A stretch of 64,000 bases of DNA from the NCBI GenBank assembly GCA_015680685.1, contig MNCI01004881.1, forward strand, positions 180,587 to 244,586. The letters are read 5' to 3'. The notes beneath the pieces are model-generated. The model was not told where the DNA came from. It saw only the letters and a program-made list of their open reading frames with translations, and ran no database searches. Numbering within the stretch: position 1 is the first letter of the stretch; every line of letters begins with the position of its first letter. The stretch is from Gnetum montanum. Taxonomy: Eukaryota > Streptophyta > Gnetopsida > Gnetales > Gnetaceae. Of this stretch, positions 1 to 12,075 are shown one piece after another. A program made the translations under genes and the position numbers.

Positions 1-296
1 TGCTGCAAGGTTTATCCAATCAAGTTCATCTTTATTGCCGTACACAACTTGGGTTCAGGTTACAAGCTGCTCGAATAAAGAGCCGTTCACTCTAGGACTC
101 CTACTGCGGGCACATGGGAAAAATTCTAACTCTGGAGTGATCAATCTGCCAGAGCTTCGCTACTGCTAGCTAGGATTTGGAAATTAAGGAAGTTCTGCCT
201 CTTATTTATAGATATGGCGGCAGGACGCGATATCGCATACGCGATATTGCAGGGGAAGACGCGATATCGCGGCCCAGTGCATGTCGCGTCTCATCA
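1..296 (-). mobile_element. LTR end of a gypsy element (cut by window edge)
   Basis: Nearly identical to the right part of the solo LTR at 24327-24610, and the reverse complement of the 5' part of the LTRs at 25127 and 32530. It carries the inverted TATA box, the GATATCGCG array and the terminal CTCATCA that marks the LTR start on the minus strand. No polypurine tract follows at 297, unlike the 3' LTRs at 1374, 5846 and 53553. It is therefore the 5' LTR of a minus-strand element lying to the left, or a solo LTR. ATTAA (297-301) could be its target duplication, but the partner is outside the window. Confidence 0.85.
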
Positions 297-508
297 ATTA
301 ACAATAGGAAGATAAAGTCTAAAGTAGCCTAAGAATAATAAGTGTTCATTCCTAGCTTGTCATACACATCATGAACCCACATACCCACTATTGGGATTAC
401 CAAGTGTTATGCTATTTGGAAAACCAAGCAATAACGGTGCAGGGATTACTAAGCAAATATGTGTTTACACTCAAAACTTGTCATGGTCATTCCCCTGATT
501 GATTAATA
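297..508 (-). mobile_element. Old gypsy LTR, left fragment (host of A1)
   Basis: Matches the reverse complement of part of the old LTR at 21935-22828: a shared GATAAAGTCTA stretch, the CCTAGCTTG stretch and the TGGGATTACCAAG motif. It continues at 17547 after the A1 insertion. It is older than A1, because A1 is inserted in it with a target duplication. Confidence 0.65.
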
Positions 509-513
509 TGCAT
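509..513. repeat. Target-site duplication of element A1 (left copy)
   Basis: TGCAT directly precedes the decayed LTR terminus (TTATTAG, a decayed TGATGAG). The same five bases follow the other end of A1 at 17542-17546. Confidence 0.8.
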
Positions 514-1374
514 TTATTAGTGACAAGGTACCCCTACACCCAACCATACAAATACAAGCATTCACATATGATCTAGTCGAACTCCAAGGATTAAGTGCTT
601 ATGCATCTACATAAAACAAGCATGAGTTATGTAGTCATTGTCTTCCCAAGCTTACTTGTAAGGCACAATTGTATGGTTAAGTAAACTCAAGGTATATGAA
701 TTTTTTTATGTTTTTTATATTTTCTATCTTGGTCTCCTAAGTGTGTGAAATTAAAAGATTTAGGTAACTAATGAGTTTTTGTACTCTAATGTTGATCAAA
801 TCCTAATGCCAACATCTGTTGCCACTCTTCAGATACATCTTGAACCAGTGTAACACTACTGGGATTACCAAACACTAGTTGTTACTAGGTTACCAAGTGT
901 TCCATGTATGCTCGAAGTGGTCGTGTTGAGTGTGCTAATTCGTTGATAATTAATAATTCTATAGAAATAACATTAATTAACTAATGAGAGCATCAAATAA
1001 TAGTAAATAACATTAGATGCAGTTGTTAAGCTATTCTGAATGTTGCAAGGTTTATCACAAAGTTTTTCTTTATTTCTGGATACAAGGTGTGCTCAGGTAC
1101 ACAATGCTCAAATAAAGATCCGTTCATTCTATGACTCCTATTGTGGGCACTTATAAATAATTCTAACTCTGGAATAGAAAAACTACAAGAGTTTAGCTAA
1201 AGGACTAAAAAATACTATCCAAAACCAAGTGTCCCTATCTCTTATTTATAGACAACGAGACAAGCTTCGACATCGTGTGTCCGATGTTGAGGATCCGATG
1301 TCGCTTGGCTGATCTGATATCGTGTATCCAATATCGGGGGTCCAATATCAAGTCACTTATTTGGTGACTCATCA
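514..1374 (-). mobile_element. A1 3' LTR
   Basis: 861 bp, clearly homologous to 16698-17541 (844 bp). It ends CTCATCA and is followed by TACCCCCACGAC, the complement of the polypurine tract. U3 has decayed GATATCG and GATGTCG units at about 1265-1350 and an inverted TATAAATA at 1246-1253. Confidence 0.85.
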
Positions 1375-3400
1375 TACCCCCACGACGGAATGAAAACTCA
1401 TCCTCGAGTTCCTTACAAAATATCAGGAAGGTATGGGATTCTTGACTGAACAACAATTGATAGTGACATGGAATGACAGACTCAAAGTGCCCAGTGAACA
1501 TATCGACAAACATATTACAACATTGGTGTTTATAACCATTGTGGTGAACACTACATATAGGTGACATCCAGACCCTCATTTGGCAGCTTAAAGAGAGAGA
1601 GAAAGAAAAGAAAATGAGGTGCATTACTACCGATGTAAAAAATGTGCACACAATTGTTCATTCATGGCCACATGACTAAGCTTGTTCCTTGCGTAAATGC
1701 TCTTGCTCCAGTCCATCCTAAGTGCTCCCTCCTATCCTAGTCCATTGTTCATGTGATCGTCATCTACACATACAACACAATCACAAATTAGTAAGGATAG
1801 ATAATATATAATGCAGTTGATACCTTGCCTTGATATGAAGCACATTGGCTAGGTTGTGGACATGGCAGATACTGGGTTAGAGGTTTGTCATTGATGACTA
1901 CCCAAGGTGTAGGGGTGAGATAAGTAATGGATTCGAAAAATTTGCGATAGGCCCCCATGACTAAGAGTGAACCTCCAATAGCAATAGGATGGAAAATGAA
2001 AGAAAACGGAAGATAAAGAGAAATAACAATGGTGAAGCCAATAAAAATGCATAGAAGGGAAGAGAAAAACAAAAATGGATGTCATGGATGGGGTGAAATG
2101 AGAAATAGTTGATTACAAGATATGTTTAAGAGAAAGAACTTAACAATTTCACTAAAAAGAAATGCTAGTGGGTCCTCCCCAAAGCAAGCTCATGCCCTTT
2201 ATGGCATGACAAACCCACAAACCAAAGAGTCTGTAGGTTCTAGGAATGGCATATGGAAACAATAGTTAAGAATTCACCCACAAGAATTTACCAAAGAATA
2301 ACAATGCATCAACCAAGATATAGACTAATCATAAAACTAGCAATGAGGTATAATATAGGAAGCAACACAAAAAGAGAAGAGAGAATGGAATGGAATCCCA
2401 AAATCAAGGTTGTGTAAAGTCCCTTGTGTATTATGTGGTTAAGGTGACTTAATAAAATTTATTCCAAATCCAGATTAAAACTAACCACATCTAGTGACCT
2501 TGCATCAACACACTTGACCAACCCATCCTCATAAAGCAACAAGAATGCTTCCACAGAGCAACCGCCATCGCAAAAAGAGAAGAATAGAGAAGCAGGAAAT
2601 GAGAAAGGGCCTTAGTTAGAGGAAACCTTCAGGCATGGGTAACATGTTTTTCTAGTGCCATAGCCAATGTTTATAGCCCGTGTCCTTTTATTATGTATAA
2701 GGAGTGTGCTTTGAATTCCCACCAGTTTTTTTTAAGTGGGAACCACACCATGCAAAGACTTATTTGATTCATTCAACTTCCTAATATTATTTGACAACAG
2801 AAGTGTCGAAAACCTATGAAAAACATCCAAGTACCCAAGAGAATAGCCAAAACAAATGCATCAAATCCCCTTGAAGTCACACCCTTTTCAATTCATTTGA
2901 ATGTTTCCTTGGTTTTAAGAATACCAAGCCACAAATTCATTATTAGGTTTGATTAGAAAAAGGAATAGTACATTTCCAAAACAAAGGGAGACCATAGAGT
3001 TGAATGGATGAATGGATGGCATAGACTCATTACCCATTTTATCAAAAGAAACCATATCTTAAAATCAACATTAAGAGTCAAAGGTAAAAACCAAACATTA
3101 GCAATCAACACCATTATAGTACAACCCACCATCATGAGCACTTATTATGTGATGAGTAAGAATAAATCAAACAAAATGTAATAGAGAAAGAAATAGTAAA
3201 AATGTTAACGATGGTGTAAAACAAAAATAAGTAAGATGAAAACTGTGTAAAACAAAAATATGTAAAAAAAAAAAGACAAAAGAAACTGAGGGCCTAGAAT
3301 AATTAGCATTGGTGGCCATCTCCCCAACGACTGAGTTGAAAGGAGGAGATTCAAAATAATGAGCAAGGTTATCCATCAATAGAGGTAGTGTTAGTATTGA
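1375..3400 (-). other. A1 3' region after integrase, no long ORF
   Basis: About 2 kb between the LTR and the end of integrase, homologous to 5847-7848, 30580-32529, 53554-54928 and 62240-64000. It contains three polypurine-like motifs (1377-1387, 1952-1962, 3321-3331), a conserved block around 2160-2240 and a GTAAAACAAAAAT tandem stretch at about 3200-3275. The ORFs in it are short and not shared intact between copies. Confidence 0.7.
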
Positions 3401-4680
3401 CTATTTTGGGCTCATGGAAAGGTTTGGTTTACTGAATGTTAACTAATAATTTCTTATATGGGCTTCTAGGTTTATAGATGATCATGGCCCATGAAGGAAA
3501 AGTTTCATGAATGATATAAGGTCCTTCTCACAGCATTTGAAATTTAGTTCATTGTGGCACATGTGCGGGATTCCAATAAAGAACCACCCTATCTCCTGGT
3601 TGGTATTTGACTTTTCTAATTCTTAGGTCACGACATTATTTGTTAAAGGCCTTGTGTAGTTCATTGGATGATAGGGTGGCTAATCGGTTTTCATCTAGCA
3701 AGTTAAGATTCATTAACCATTCTTTCTGTGCTAAACTGAGGTCAAGGTTAAGATCACATGTTGAAGATAGTGTACGAAGCTCAACTTGGATAGAAAGTGT
3801 TGGAAGTTTACCGTACACTAACTCATAGGAAGAATAGCTTATAGGGAGTTTCCATGTGGAGTGGTAGGCCCAAAGAGCATCATTCAGTTTCGTGCTCCAG
3901 TCTCGCCTATATTTTCTAATGGTTCATGTCAAAATTTTTGTGATTTCCCTATTCGTGACTTTGACTTGACCATTTGCTTGAGGATGATATGGTGTAGTCA
4001 GTTTATGCTCAACCCCTAAGCATTGCATCAACTTCTAAAAAGTCGCACCTATAAAATATGTACCATTATCAGAAATAAGTGCATGATGCACACCAAACCT
4101 ATTTATGATTTGTTGTTGAATAAATAATGCAGCGGTAGATGATGTATAGTTAGTAATGGTGACTTCTTCTACCCATTATGTAAAATAATCAATAGCAACA
4201 ACAATGTATGCTTTTCCATTAGACATTGGTGTAATAGGCCCCATAAAATCAATACCCCATATGTTGAAGGGTTCTAAGGTTTAAATCCATTGTTGTGGAC
4301 CCTCCATTTTAGTAGTCATTCCCCCATCATGTTGGTAGCACTTACAAGATTGGACAAAATGATGGGCATCCTAAAATAATGTAGCCCAATAATATCCTGC
4401 AAGTAAGATTTTAATGGTTGTTTGTCTCCCAACATAATGACCCCCACAAGGGCCCTCATGAGCATCTTGGAGAACTTTTAATTAATCTACGTTGGGAACA
4501 CACCATTAGCCCAAGCCATCAAAACACACCTTGTAAAGGTGTTCATTGATTTCCATGAAATGTATGACTCAGTGGAGAAACTGTTATTTCTTTCTAATGT
4601 CCAACCCTTTTGGTGTTTCTTGCGTGAGAAGATAAGTAAGAATGCTACTATACCAATTTGTATTTGTGGGTGATTAATTA
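3400..4680 (-). pseudogene. A1 integrase remnant
   Basis: Reading the minus strand, the core-domain phrases [26 protein letters not shown] and TTPYHPQANGQ are recognisable at about 4290-4205, 4085-4060 and 4000-3970. They are followed by the C-terminal stretch YGKLPTLSIQVELRTLS (about 3818-3765). Integrase joins the new DNA copy to the host genome using a D,D-35-E triad. Here the position after PQANGQ reads VKV, so the catalytic Glu is Lys, and there are internal stops (for example in the tryptophan-rich stretch before the core and after GATF). This copy cannot encode active integrase. Confidence 0.75.
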
Positions 4681-4751
4681 TTTATTACACCTACAAAGAG
4701 GATTTCATCAGGGAAGCGATCAGAAATTGGGTATTCATCCTCTTTGTTGTC

Positions 4752-5035
4752 CTATTGCAACCAAGATAAATGATCAACAACAACATTTGTGGTGCCTTTA
4801 CAATCTACCATTGTGAGATCGAACTCTTGCAAGATCATAAGCGATCGTATGATGCGATGGCTCACCATTGATTTATTCATAAGGAACTGAATCACACTAT
4901 GATCTATGTGTACAAATACCTTATAGCCTAATACATAGTGCCTAAATTTCTCTAGCGCAAACACCATGGCCATTAACTCTTTTTCTATTGTGGTATAGTT
5001 GAGTTGTTCACTAGCAATGCTTCGACTTGCATAGT
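4752..5035 (-). pseudogene. A1 RNase H C-terminal part (split by A2)
   Basis: The minus-strand reading runs from INYASRSIASEQLNYTT through EKELMAMVFALEKFRHYVLGYK and HIDHSVIQFLMNK to VVDHLSWLQ. This is the C-terminal part of a gypsy RNase H, which removes the RNA template during reverse transcription. The N-terminal part lies at 12076-12330 on the far side of A2. The break falls inside the conserved segment that ends PYY in other copies. Confidence 0.8.
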
Positions 5036-5846
5036 TGATGAATGGTGAGGTACCCCTACACTCAACCATATGAATACGAGCATTTCACGTGTGATCCGGT
5101 TGAACTCCAAGGACTAAGTGCTTATGTGCCCTAATGAAATACTTAAGGTTAATCAATCACTATCTTTCCAAACTTACTTGTATTGTCACGGTTGTATGGT
5201 TAAGTAAGATTGAGTTATATGATTTTTATATCTTTTATCTTTTTAATGTTTTTATGCTAATAGGGAATGGTGGAGAGAACTAAGTGACTAACTTATATTA
5301 ACTATTCACTAACTAAGTTCTAATTGATCCTAACACTAGTATCCTTTCCCACTTGCCGCACACATCCTGAACCAGTGCAATGCTGCTGGGATTACCAAAC
5401 GCTAATTGTTACTAGGTTACCAAGCGCTACACACATTCTTGAAGTGGTCATACTGAGTGCACTTAACTAGGAGAGTTAAGGGTTGAGAGAGATTAATCAT
5501 CTAAGAAAGCATTTAAACATTAACAGTAATTAATTACTATTTAGCTTAGTCCATATGCTACAAGGTTTATCAGAAAGTTCGTCTTTATTTCCGTACACAA
5601 ATGTGTGCTCAGGTACAATTTGCTTGAATAAAGATCCGTTCACTTTAAGACTCCTACTGCGAGCACATGGAAATTATTCTAACTTTGGAATGGTAAAACT
5701 GCTATAGTTTGGTTACAGGTCTAAGTCTATATGCGAACAAGGGAAAGTTGCCTCTTATTTATAAACATTGCGGTGGGCCGTGATATCGCGTACGCAATAT
5801 CGCGGGGATGGACGTCATATCCTGTACATGATATCGTGGCTCATCA
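5036..5846 (-). mobile_element. A2 3' LTR
   Basis: 811 bp, from TGATGAATGG to CTCATCA, followed by TACCCCCATGACT. Homologous to 11319-12073. U3 carries GATATCGCG-type units at about 5780-5838 and an inverted TATAAATA near 5758. Confidence 0.85.
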
Positions 5847-7848
5847 TACCCCCATGACTGAATGAAAACTCATCCTTGAGTTCCTTACAAAATATTGGGA
5901 AGGTATGAGATTATTGACTTGAATGATACTAATGGTGAATGGGGTGACATGTGAATGGATCATCATTACAATACATGAAAAAATTAGTGTTCATGACAAC
6001 AAGAGTGAACAGTATACACATTTGACATCTAATCTTATTTGGCAACTGAAAGAGAAGAGAGAGGGAGAAGAAGATGTGTTGCTACAAATGCCAAAATTGC
6101 ACCTTCCGTTGTGCATCCATAGTCGCACCATCAGTCTTGTTCCTTGCATAACTGTTTCAGCACCAGTCCATCCTAAGTGTTTTCTCCAACTCCAATCCAT
6201 TATTGTATGATTACCATCTACACACACAACACAGTCTTATATTAGCAAGGGTAAATGAATCACAATGTAGTTAATACCTTACTTTAGTGTAAGGTCCATT
6301 GGCTGAGTTGTGATATGGCTAATGTGGATTATGGAGATATAATACTAGTGACTACCAAAGGTGTAAGGTGTAGGGGTTAGGAGAAAATTGAAAAAATTGG
6401 ACTAGGACCCCCATGACTAAGAGTGAACCTCTAGTAGCGATAGAATGGAAAAAGATAAGGAATAAGAAAGAGGGAGAAAAAGAAACAACGATAATACTAA
6501 TAAAATGGATGTCATAGGTGAAAAATGAAAAAAATAAATGGTGATTAAAGTAATGTTTAAGGGAAAGAAGTTAACTGATGCACCAAATAGGAATGCTAGT
6601 GGGTCCTCCCCAAAGCAGCCTCATGCCCTTAATACCCTGGCAGTCCTTCATTCAAAGAGTCCGTAGGCTCTAGAAATGTCATTTGGGAGCAAGAGTTAAA
6701 ATCCTAACCACAAGAATTTACCAAAAAGAAAACAATGCATCAACCAAAATATGGACTATTGATACAACTAGTAATGAGGTGGAAAATGAAGAAAGAATGA
6801 TGGAAATAAGAGAATGGAATGGAGTCTCAAGAACAAGGTGGTGTATAGCCCCTTGTGTATTAATGGTTACTGTGACTTAGTAGGTCTCATTCTAAGTCCA
6901 GCCTCAAAGATGCCACATCCAGTGACTTCGCATTAATACATTTGGCCAATCCATCCACTTGAAGTAACAAGAATGCTTCCACCAAAAAGTCACCACCATT
7001 CCGATGAGACGAAAAAGGAGAAAGTAGGAAGCGAAAAAGGGCCTTAGTTAGAGGGAATAGGTTTATTTAGTTCCATAACTAGTGTTTGTAGCCCAGATGA
7101 TTATTTCTTCTAAGGGGTGTGCTTTGAATTCTCATTGTTTTTTTTTTTTTTGCGTGAGAACCACACCATGTAAAGACTTTTTTTTTTATTGGCTCAACTT
7201 CCTGATAATGGAGCAACGTTAGAATGGTAAGGAAAACTCAAGAAGAAAATATCCAAGCACTCAAGAGAATGGCCAACACAAATGCAACAAGTCCCCTTGA
7301 AGTCACACCCTTTTCAATCCTTAAGTCCTTCCTTAGTTTGAGAAATACCCAATCATCGATTCGTTGATAGTTCTATTATTAAGAAAGGGACTGTATAGTT
7401 CAAAGCCAAGAGAGAGACCATAGAAATTCATGGATGCATGGATGATGTGGACTCATTGCCTGTTATATCAAAAGAACCATACCTTAGTATCAACATTATA
7501 ATTTAAAGGTAAAAACCAAACATTGGCAATCAATGGAATGCAGTTCATACCACCATCAGGAGCACTTATTAGGTGACGATCCTAACAACAAACAAACCAA
7601 CATACAAAGAAATAAAAGAGTATAAATGATGGTGCAAAATAAAAACAAGAAAATTTAAAGAAATTTTTAAAACAAAAATATGTAAAACAAAAACTTAAAA
7701 AGGAATTGGGGGCCTTGATTGATCAGCATAGGTGGCCATCTCCCCCATGATTGAGTTGAAAGGAGGAGATCCGAAATAATGAGCAAGGTCATCCTTTCTC
7801 CAATGTGCTATGTGCATTGACTATTCTAAGTTCATGATAAGGTTTGGT
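5847..7848 (-). other. A2 3' region after the lost pol
   Basis: Homologous to the A1, B, C and D 3' regions. Polypurine-like motifs lie at 5849-5859, 6408-6418 and 7742-7752. The conserved block with GGTCCTCCCCAAAGC is at about 6600-6670, and the GTAAAACAAAAAT-type stretch at about 7640-7700. The minus-strand ORF at 5991-6227 corresponds to a block that is also partly open in B and D. Confidence 0.7.
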
Positions 7849-8652
7849 CTATTGCATACTGGCTAGTAATCTCCTATCGAAGCGCTTATTTGAATTGTTT
7901 AGGAGTTCCCAACTTCTCTCAATTGATGTTTTTGGGTTAAGGTTTGGAAGTTGGCGACGCTCTTGCTCTAATGCATCTATGCTTTCGATGTGAGTGCAAG
8001 TTGTTTCCCTAGTTAGTTCCATGCACGTTGGTGAGTTGCTCTCTTGATCATCTATCAACCACTGGGTGTCTTCTTGTTGTGTGGTTGCTACATACAGGAA
8101 CTTTTGTATGTTGATTTCTTGGGCACACCGGTTGCATCTAGGCAATGTTGAACATTCCTGTACGCAATCACACCCTGTATCATTGTATGTGATGCATGGA
8201 ACTTTCTTCTTCTTGATCTTTCCAAAAGTGTTTTCCTTAGATATTTCCAGGGAAAGATCACGGATTCCTAGGCATGCGTTTAGGGTACTTAGCCATGCCC
8301 TTCCCATTATTATTGGGAAGTACCCTTTGTCATTGTTTACTTATATCACTAGGAAATCAGTTGGGTATGGCCACCCACACATAGTGGTAACGATGTCCTC
8401 CACCAGTCCCAAGGGAACAGTGATGGACTGGTCAGCTAGCTCTAAGCAAATATTACTCTTCTTTAGTGGAGGCAGGTTCCAGGCTCTATACATCTCTTGT
8501 GATATCAAGTTGACTATGAAACCTAAGTCTAGAAGAGCTTTACAAGGTTCATTCCTAGCAACTTGGAGATAGATTAAAGGGCTTCTGGGGTTAGAGAATT
8601 TCCTGGGAAGGTGGCCCTCCTTAATCCAGTCAGTGATCGCATGTGCTAACAT
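7849..8652 (-). pseudogene. A2 aspartic protease and pre-RT linker
   Basis: Minus strand, two frames. 8652-8341 reads ITDWIKEGHLPRKF and ALLDLGFIVNLISQEMY; 8307-7849 reads MGRAWLSTLNACLGIRDLSLE and continues into the linker. Retroviral-type proteases mature gag-pol and use a D-[ST]-G active site. The family consensus here is LLDSGSGVNLIS (intact in A1), but A2 has DLG. A stop near 8340 separates the halves. The linker runs into the 3' region at about 7870, which is the edge of the pol deletion. Confidence 0.75.
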
Positions 8653-9204
8653 AACTGTGTGCGTTGAACTCTATTTTTGATTTGAAGAGAGCTTTGAAGC
8701 TTTATTTGATGGAGAAGCGTTTAGAGGCTCAACCGCTTGTGGTTGTGAGAGCTTGGTTGGACTTTTGGTTCTAAATAAAGGTCTTCTCTTTGTACGGTTG
8801 TCAGAACCAATAACAGGTTGGAGGTTCATAGCTCTCGTAGCATTGCGTTACTACGGTTGAGTGGGGAGTTCCCCTTGCATTGCTGAAGCGGGTGGTAATG
8901 GAGCTATCGGTGTGAGAGTTGTGGATGGGTTTGAAGAATGGTATGTCTATGGGTTGTCTCTCCTAGGAGAAGGAGTCCTATAATACTCCTAAGCTTGGTA
9001 GTGATGTTGTGGTCTCACGTGACCAATAGAGTCACATGGAGAGATTGGTTGCTACACATAGTAGCCATATGGATCCGGTTACCGGTAAGGGTATTGTTGC
9101 CTTGGTGGTGGCATCCCCCATGACTATGGGTATTGCCACTGTTGGTGTTGCTTAATAGGTTGTGGTGGAGTTCCACTTGGATAATACGTTAAAGGTTGGT
9201 GGAA

Positions 9205-11172
9205 CTACCTTGGGTTACCTTGGGGATAAGGTAACCGTTGGGGTGCTTGCTGTTTGTTAAGTCGTGGGCTGAGTGCATACACCCCAGACTCTTGTAGATG
9301 TGAGATTACTGGGCAACATCCCTTAGGATGGTCATATTGGCATATCTCACATCCATTATCATTGTCTGTATCAAAATCCACAACCTCTTTGGTGATGGCC
9401 ATTTTACTCTTACCTTTGTTACGTGCATTGTCCATGTCCCTCTTTTTCTTTTTATCATAGTCACTACTTCACTCCTTAGACTCCTCTACAATTTTGAGAA
9501 CGGTTTCAAATCTACTATCCAAGGAGTCCCACATTTGGTCTACCTTTGCCGACACTTTTGTTGTTAATTTTTGGAGCAGCAAGGTTTTCCTATTCACTAT
9601 CTCTTCAAGTGGTGACTCTTCCTCCTCCTCATAGAATCTCACTACCTTTTTTTGAAGGGAAGGATCGCGGATGTACTCTTCCGCGCTTTCTCTCTTACGT
9701 AGCTCCCCTTCTTCCTTGGCTACTTTCTCTAGCAATCTATGGACTTGATGGGACCTAAGCTTTGATAATCTCCCTTGGGCATACATTCTAATGGTTCTCC
9801 TTGTTTCATGCCTAAGTCCATCTATGAGATGGCGTAGTTGGCCCTGCTGCGAATAACCATGGCCTGGGCGATGATGTAAAAGTGCATAATAATAGCCCAT
9901 GGAAACATCCAAGGATTCATGAGTTCCCTGCTTCCATCCTTGGATTTTTTTCGCAAGTTAGACACTCGGGAGTACATTTGGTACTTATTATTAAACAATT
10001 CTAGCATCATACTCCATCTCCAAATGGATTCCGGTGCTTTTCACTTCTTTCATCAGTGTCCTTGGGAACAACTTCAGTTTTTGCAACTCATTTTCTATAT
10101 TCTGCAAGGCACATGCATCATGGAATTCTTGTAGATGGTTTTGAGGATCAGCATTGTATCCCCCCTCAAATCGTGGGATGTTATTCATGTCTAACCTCTT
10201 GATCCTACTATCTTTTTGGTGCCTTTTGGGAATTCTTACGGCCTCCGTAATATCTAACATGCTTCAGGTTGTGAGTAGGGGTCCTTTGTGGTCATTTCGT
10301 TCATAGCATCTATGATGTCTACGCGATTCCCTACTCTCCCTTCTTCCATGTTGTGATTCCCTAGAGTGCCCTCGTCCTCGTTCTTGACTCTCTCGTCAAG
10401 GTTTCTCACTCTGTTTACCCTTATCCTCATGGTTAGGCTTCTTATGACTATGTCCTGATACTAAAGGAGAGGGTGAATGTGATGATGAAGGTGAAGAAGA
10501 AGGACAGCCATCACCATGATGGTGTTTCCTACCTTCTCTTCTATGGTCCTGGCCACAACCGTGGTCACGCTTAGAATGTCCACCCTTATCATGTGTTTGT
10601 GTTCCCTCGTTGAAAACTTGATGTTCGTGGGATTCAAAACCAGGATTGTGAATCATGGAGTGGAGGTTTTGATACATCACCTCCTGACCATTGTTAGGAG
10701 GGGGAACATCATTTTGTGGAGAACCTATTGAAATAGGTTCACCACCTTCAATTTTTCTTAAGATGGGTGGAGCATTATGGGGTCCTTTGCCCTTCAACGA
10801 TGTATAGTATCTCTCATGTCGCAAGTCCCTTTGACATTGCGCTTCTGTGGGATGGAAATCCCTTGTGTCATAATCGCATGCAACGTATTCTGTGTATAAC
10901 TATGACATGCCTACTCGCGTGAGAGCACGAAGAAGCATGTTGGGGATTGCTCAATCTGGAGGCAACACCATGTTACCCTCCAAATCTCTCCAACGCAGTT
11001 GTTCATCCTGATGGAGAATAAAGGTAAAGTTGGGTATATACTCATCATGATGAGTATACACTACCCGAAACTATTGAGGAACTGGCGGATCTTGGTTACG
11101 TGTGTTGTACCGCTGACTGTCTCTTATGTTAGTCCTAGGCAGTGAAATGCTTTTGTGCGAAGAAGAAGACAT
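9205..11172 (-). pseudogene. A2 gag polyprotein remnant
   Basis: The best start is the ATG at 11172 (minus), reading MSSSSHKSISLPRT. The order is: an N-terminal domain with THHDEYIPNFTFILHQDEQL (11060-10990); a Ser/His-rich basic hinge (10824-10396); the capsid-like retrotransposon gag domain beginning MLDITEAVRIPKRHQKDSR (10260-9822); an acidic/basic helix-rich stretch (9912-9469); and a zinc knuckle of form CX2CX3HX4C with CEICQYDHPKGCC (about 9345). Gag forms the virus-like particle and the knuckle binds RNA. Frameshifts separate these blocks, so no single product is encoded. Confidence 0.75.
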
Positions 11173-11301
11173 TTTTTATCTTGTTCGGTGTGCTATTTAT
11201 CATTGTCTTATCTTTTCTTGATTAACCCTAAAGGTTCGTTCTCGCTTCCCAACGATATGGATGATTTCCTATGTTCTACGTAACGCACAAACAACTAAGT
11301 C

Positions 11302-11318
11302 TCCGGCAACAGCACCAA
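11302..11318 (-). promoter_or_regulatory. A2 primer-binding site (tRNA-Asp type, degenerate)
   Basis: The bases next to the 5' LTR read CTCCGGCAACAGCACCAA, close to the 3' end of plant tRNA-Asp (ending GGCAACGGCGCCA). The site is better preserved in element C (55959-55977). Confidence 0.65.
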
Positions 11319-12073
11319 TGATGAGTGGCGAGGTACCCCTACACTCAACCATACAAATACAAGTGTTTCACACGCGATCCGGTCAAACTCCAAGAACTAA
11401 GTGCTTATGCACCCTAATGGAACACTTAAGGTTAATCAATCATTGTCTTTCCAAACTTACTTGTATTGTCACGATTGTATGGTTAAGTAAGCTTGAGGTA
11501 TATGATTTTTATATCTTTTATCTTTTTAATGTCTTTATGCTAATAGGGAAAGGTGGAGAGAACTAAGTGACTACCTTATATTAACTATGCACTAACTAGG
11601 TTCTAATTGATCCTAACACCAGTATCCATTCCCACTTGTCGCACACATCCTGAACCAGTGCAACGCTGCTGGGATTACCAAATGCTAATCGTTACTGGGT
11701 TACCAAGTGCTACACACATGCTCGAAGCAGTCATACTGAGTGCACTTAACTAGGAGAGTCAACAGTTGAGAGAGATTAATCATCTAGGAAAGCATTTAAA
11801 CATTAATAGTAATTAATTACTATTTAGCTGAGTCCATATGCTGTAAGGTTTATCAGAAAGTTCATTTTTATTGCCGTACACAAATGTGTGCTTAGGTACA
11901 ATTTGCTTGACTAAAGATCCGTTCACTAACACTCCTACTGCAGGCACATGGAAATTATTCTAACTCTGGAATGGTAAAACTATTATAGTTTGGCTAAGGG
12001 TCTAAGTCTATATGTGAACAAGGGAAAGTTGTCTCTTATTTATAAACATTGCGGTGGGCCGCGACATCGCGAC
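11319..12073 (-). mobile_element. A2 5' LTR, outer end missing
   Basis: Starts TGATGAGTGGCG beside the primer-binding site and matches 5036-5846 until GCGACATCGCG. A1 RNase H sequence then begins (about 12076), so roughly 60 bp of U3 with most of the GATATCGCG units is gone. Confidence 0.8.
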
Positions 12074-12075
12074 TC

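Larger units (their letters stand above)
5036..12073 (-). mobile_element. Ty3/gypsy retrotransposon A2, nested in A1, pol deleted
   Basis: Minus-strand relative of A1 with 3' LTR 5036-5846, polypurine tract 5849-5859, 3' region to 7848, protease region 7849-8652, gag about 9205-11172, primer-binding site 11302-11318 and 5' LTR 11319-12073. RT, RNase H and integrase are absent: the pre-RT linker joins the 3' region near 7870. The 5' LTR has lost its outermost bases, so no target duplication can be read on the right. A2 splits the A1 RNase H and is therefore younger than A1. Confidence 0.85.

Noticed and set aside
8066-8572. Plus-strand ORF of 168 codons
   Set aside because: Exact antisense of the A2 protease region, which has clear family motifs on the minus strand.
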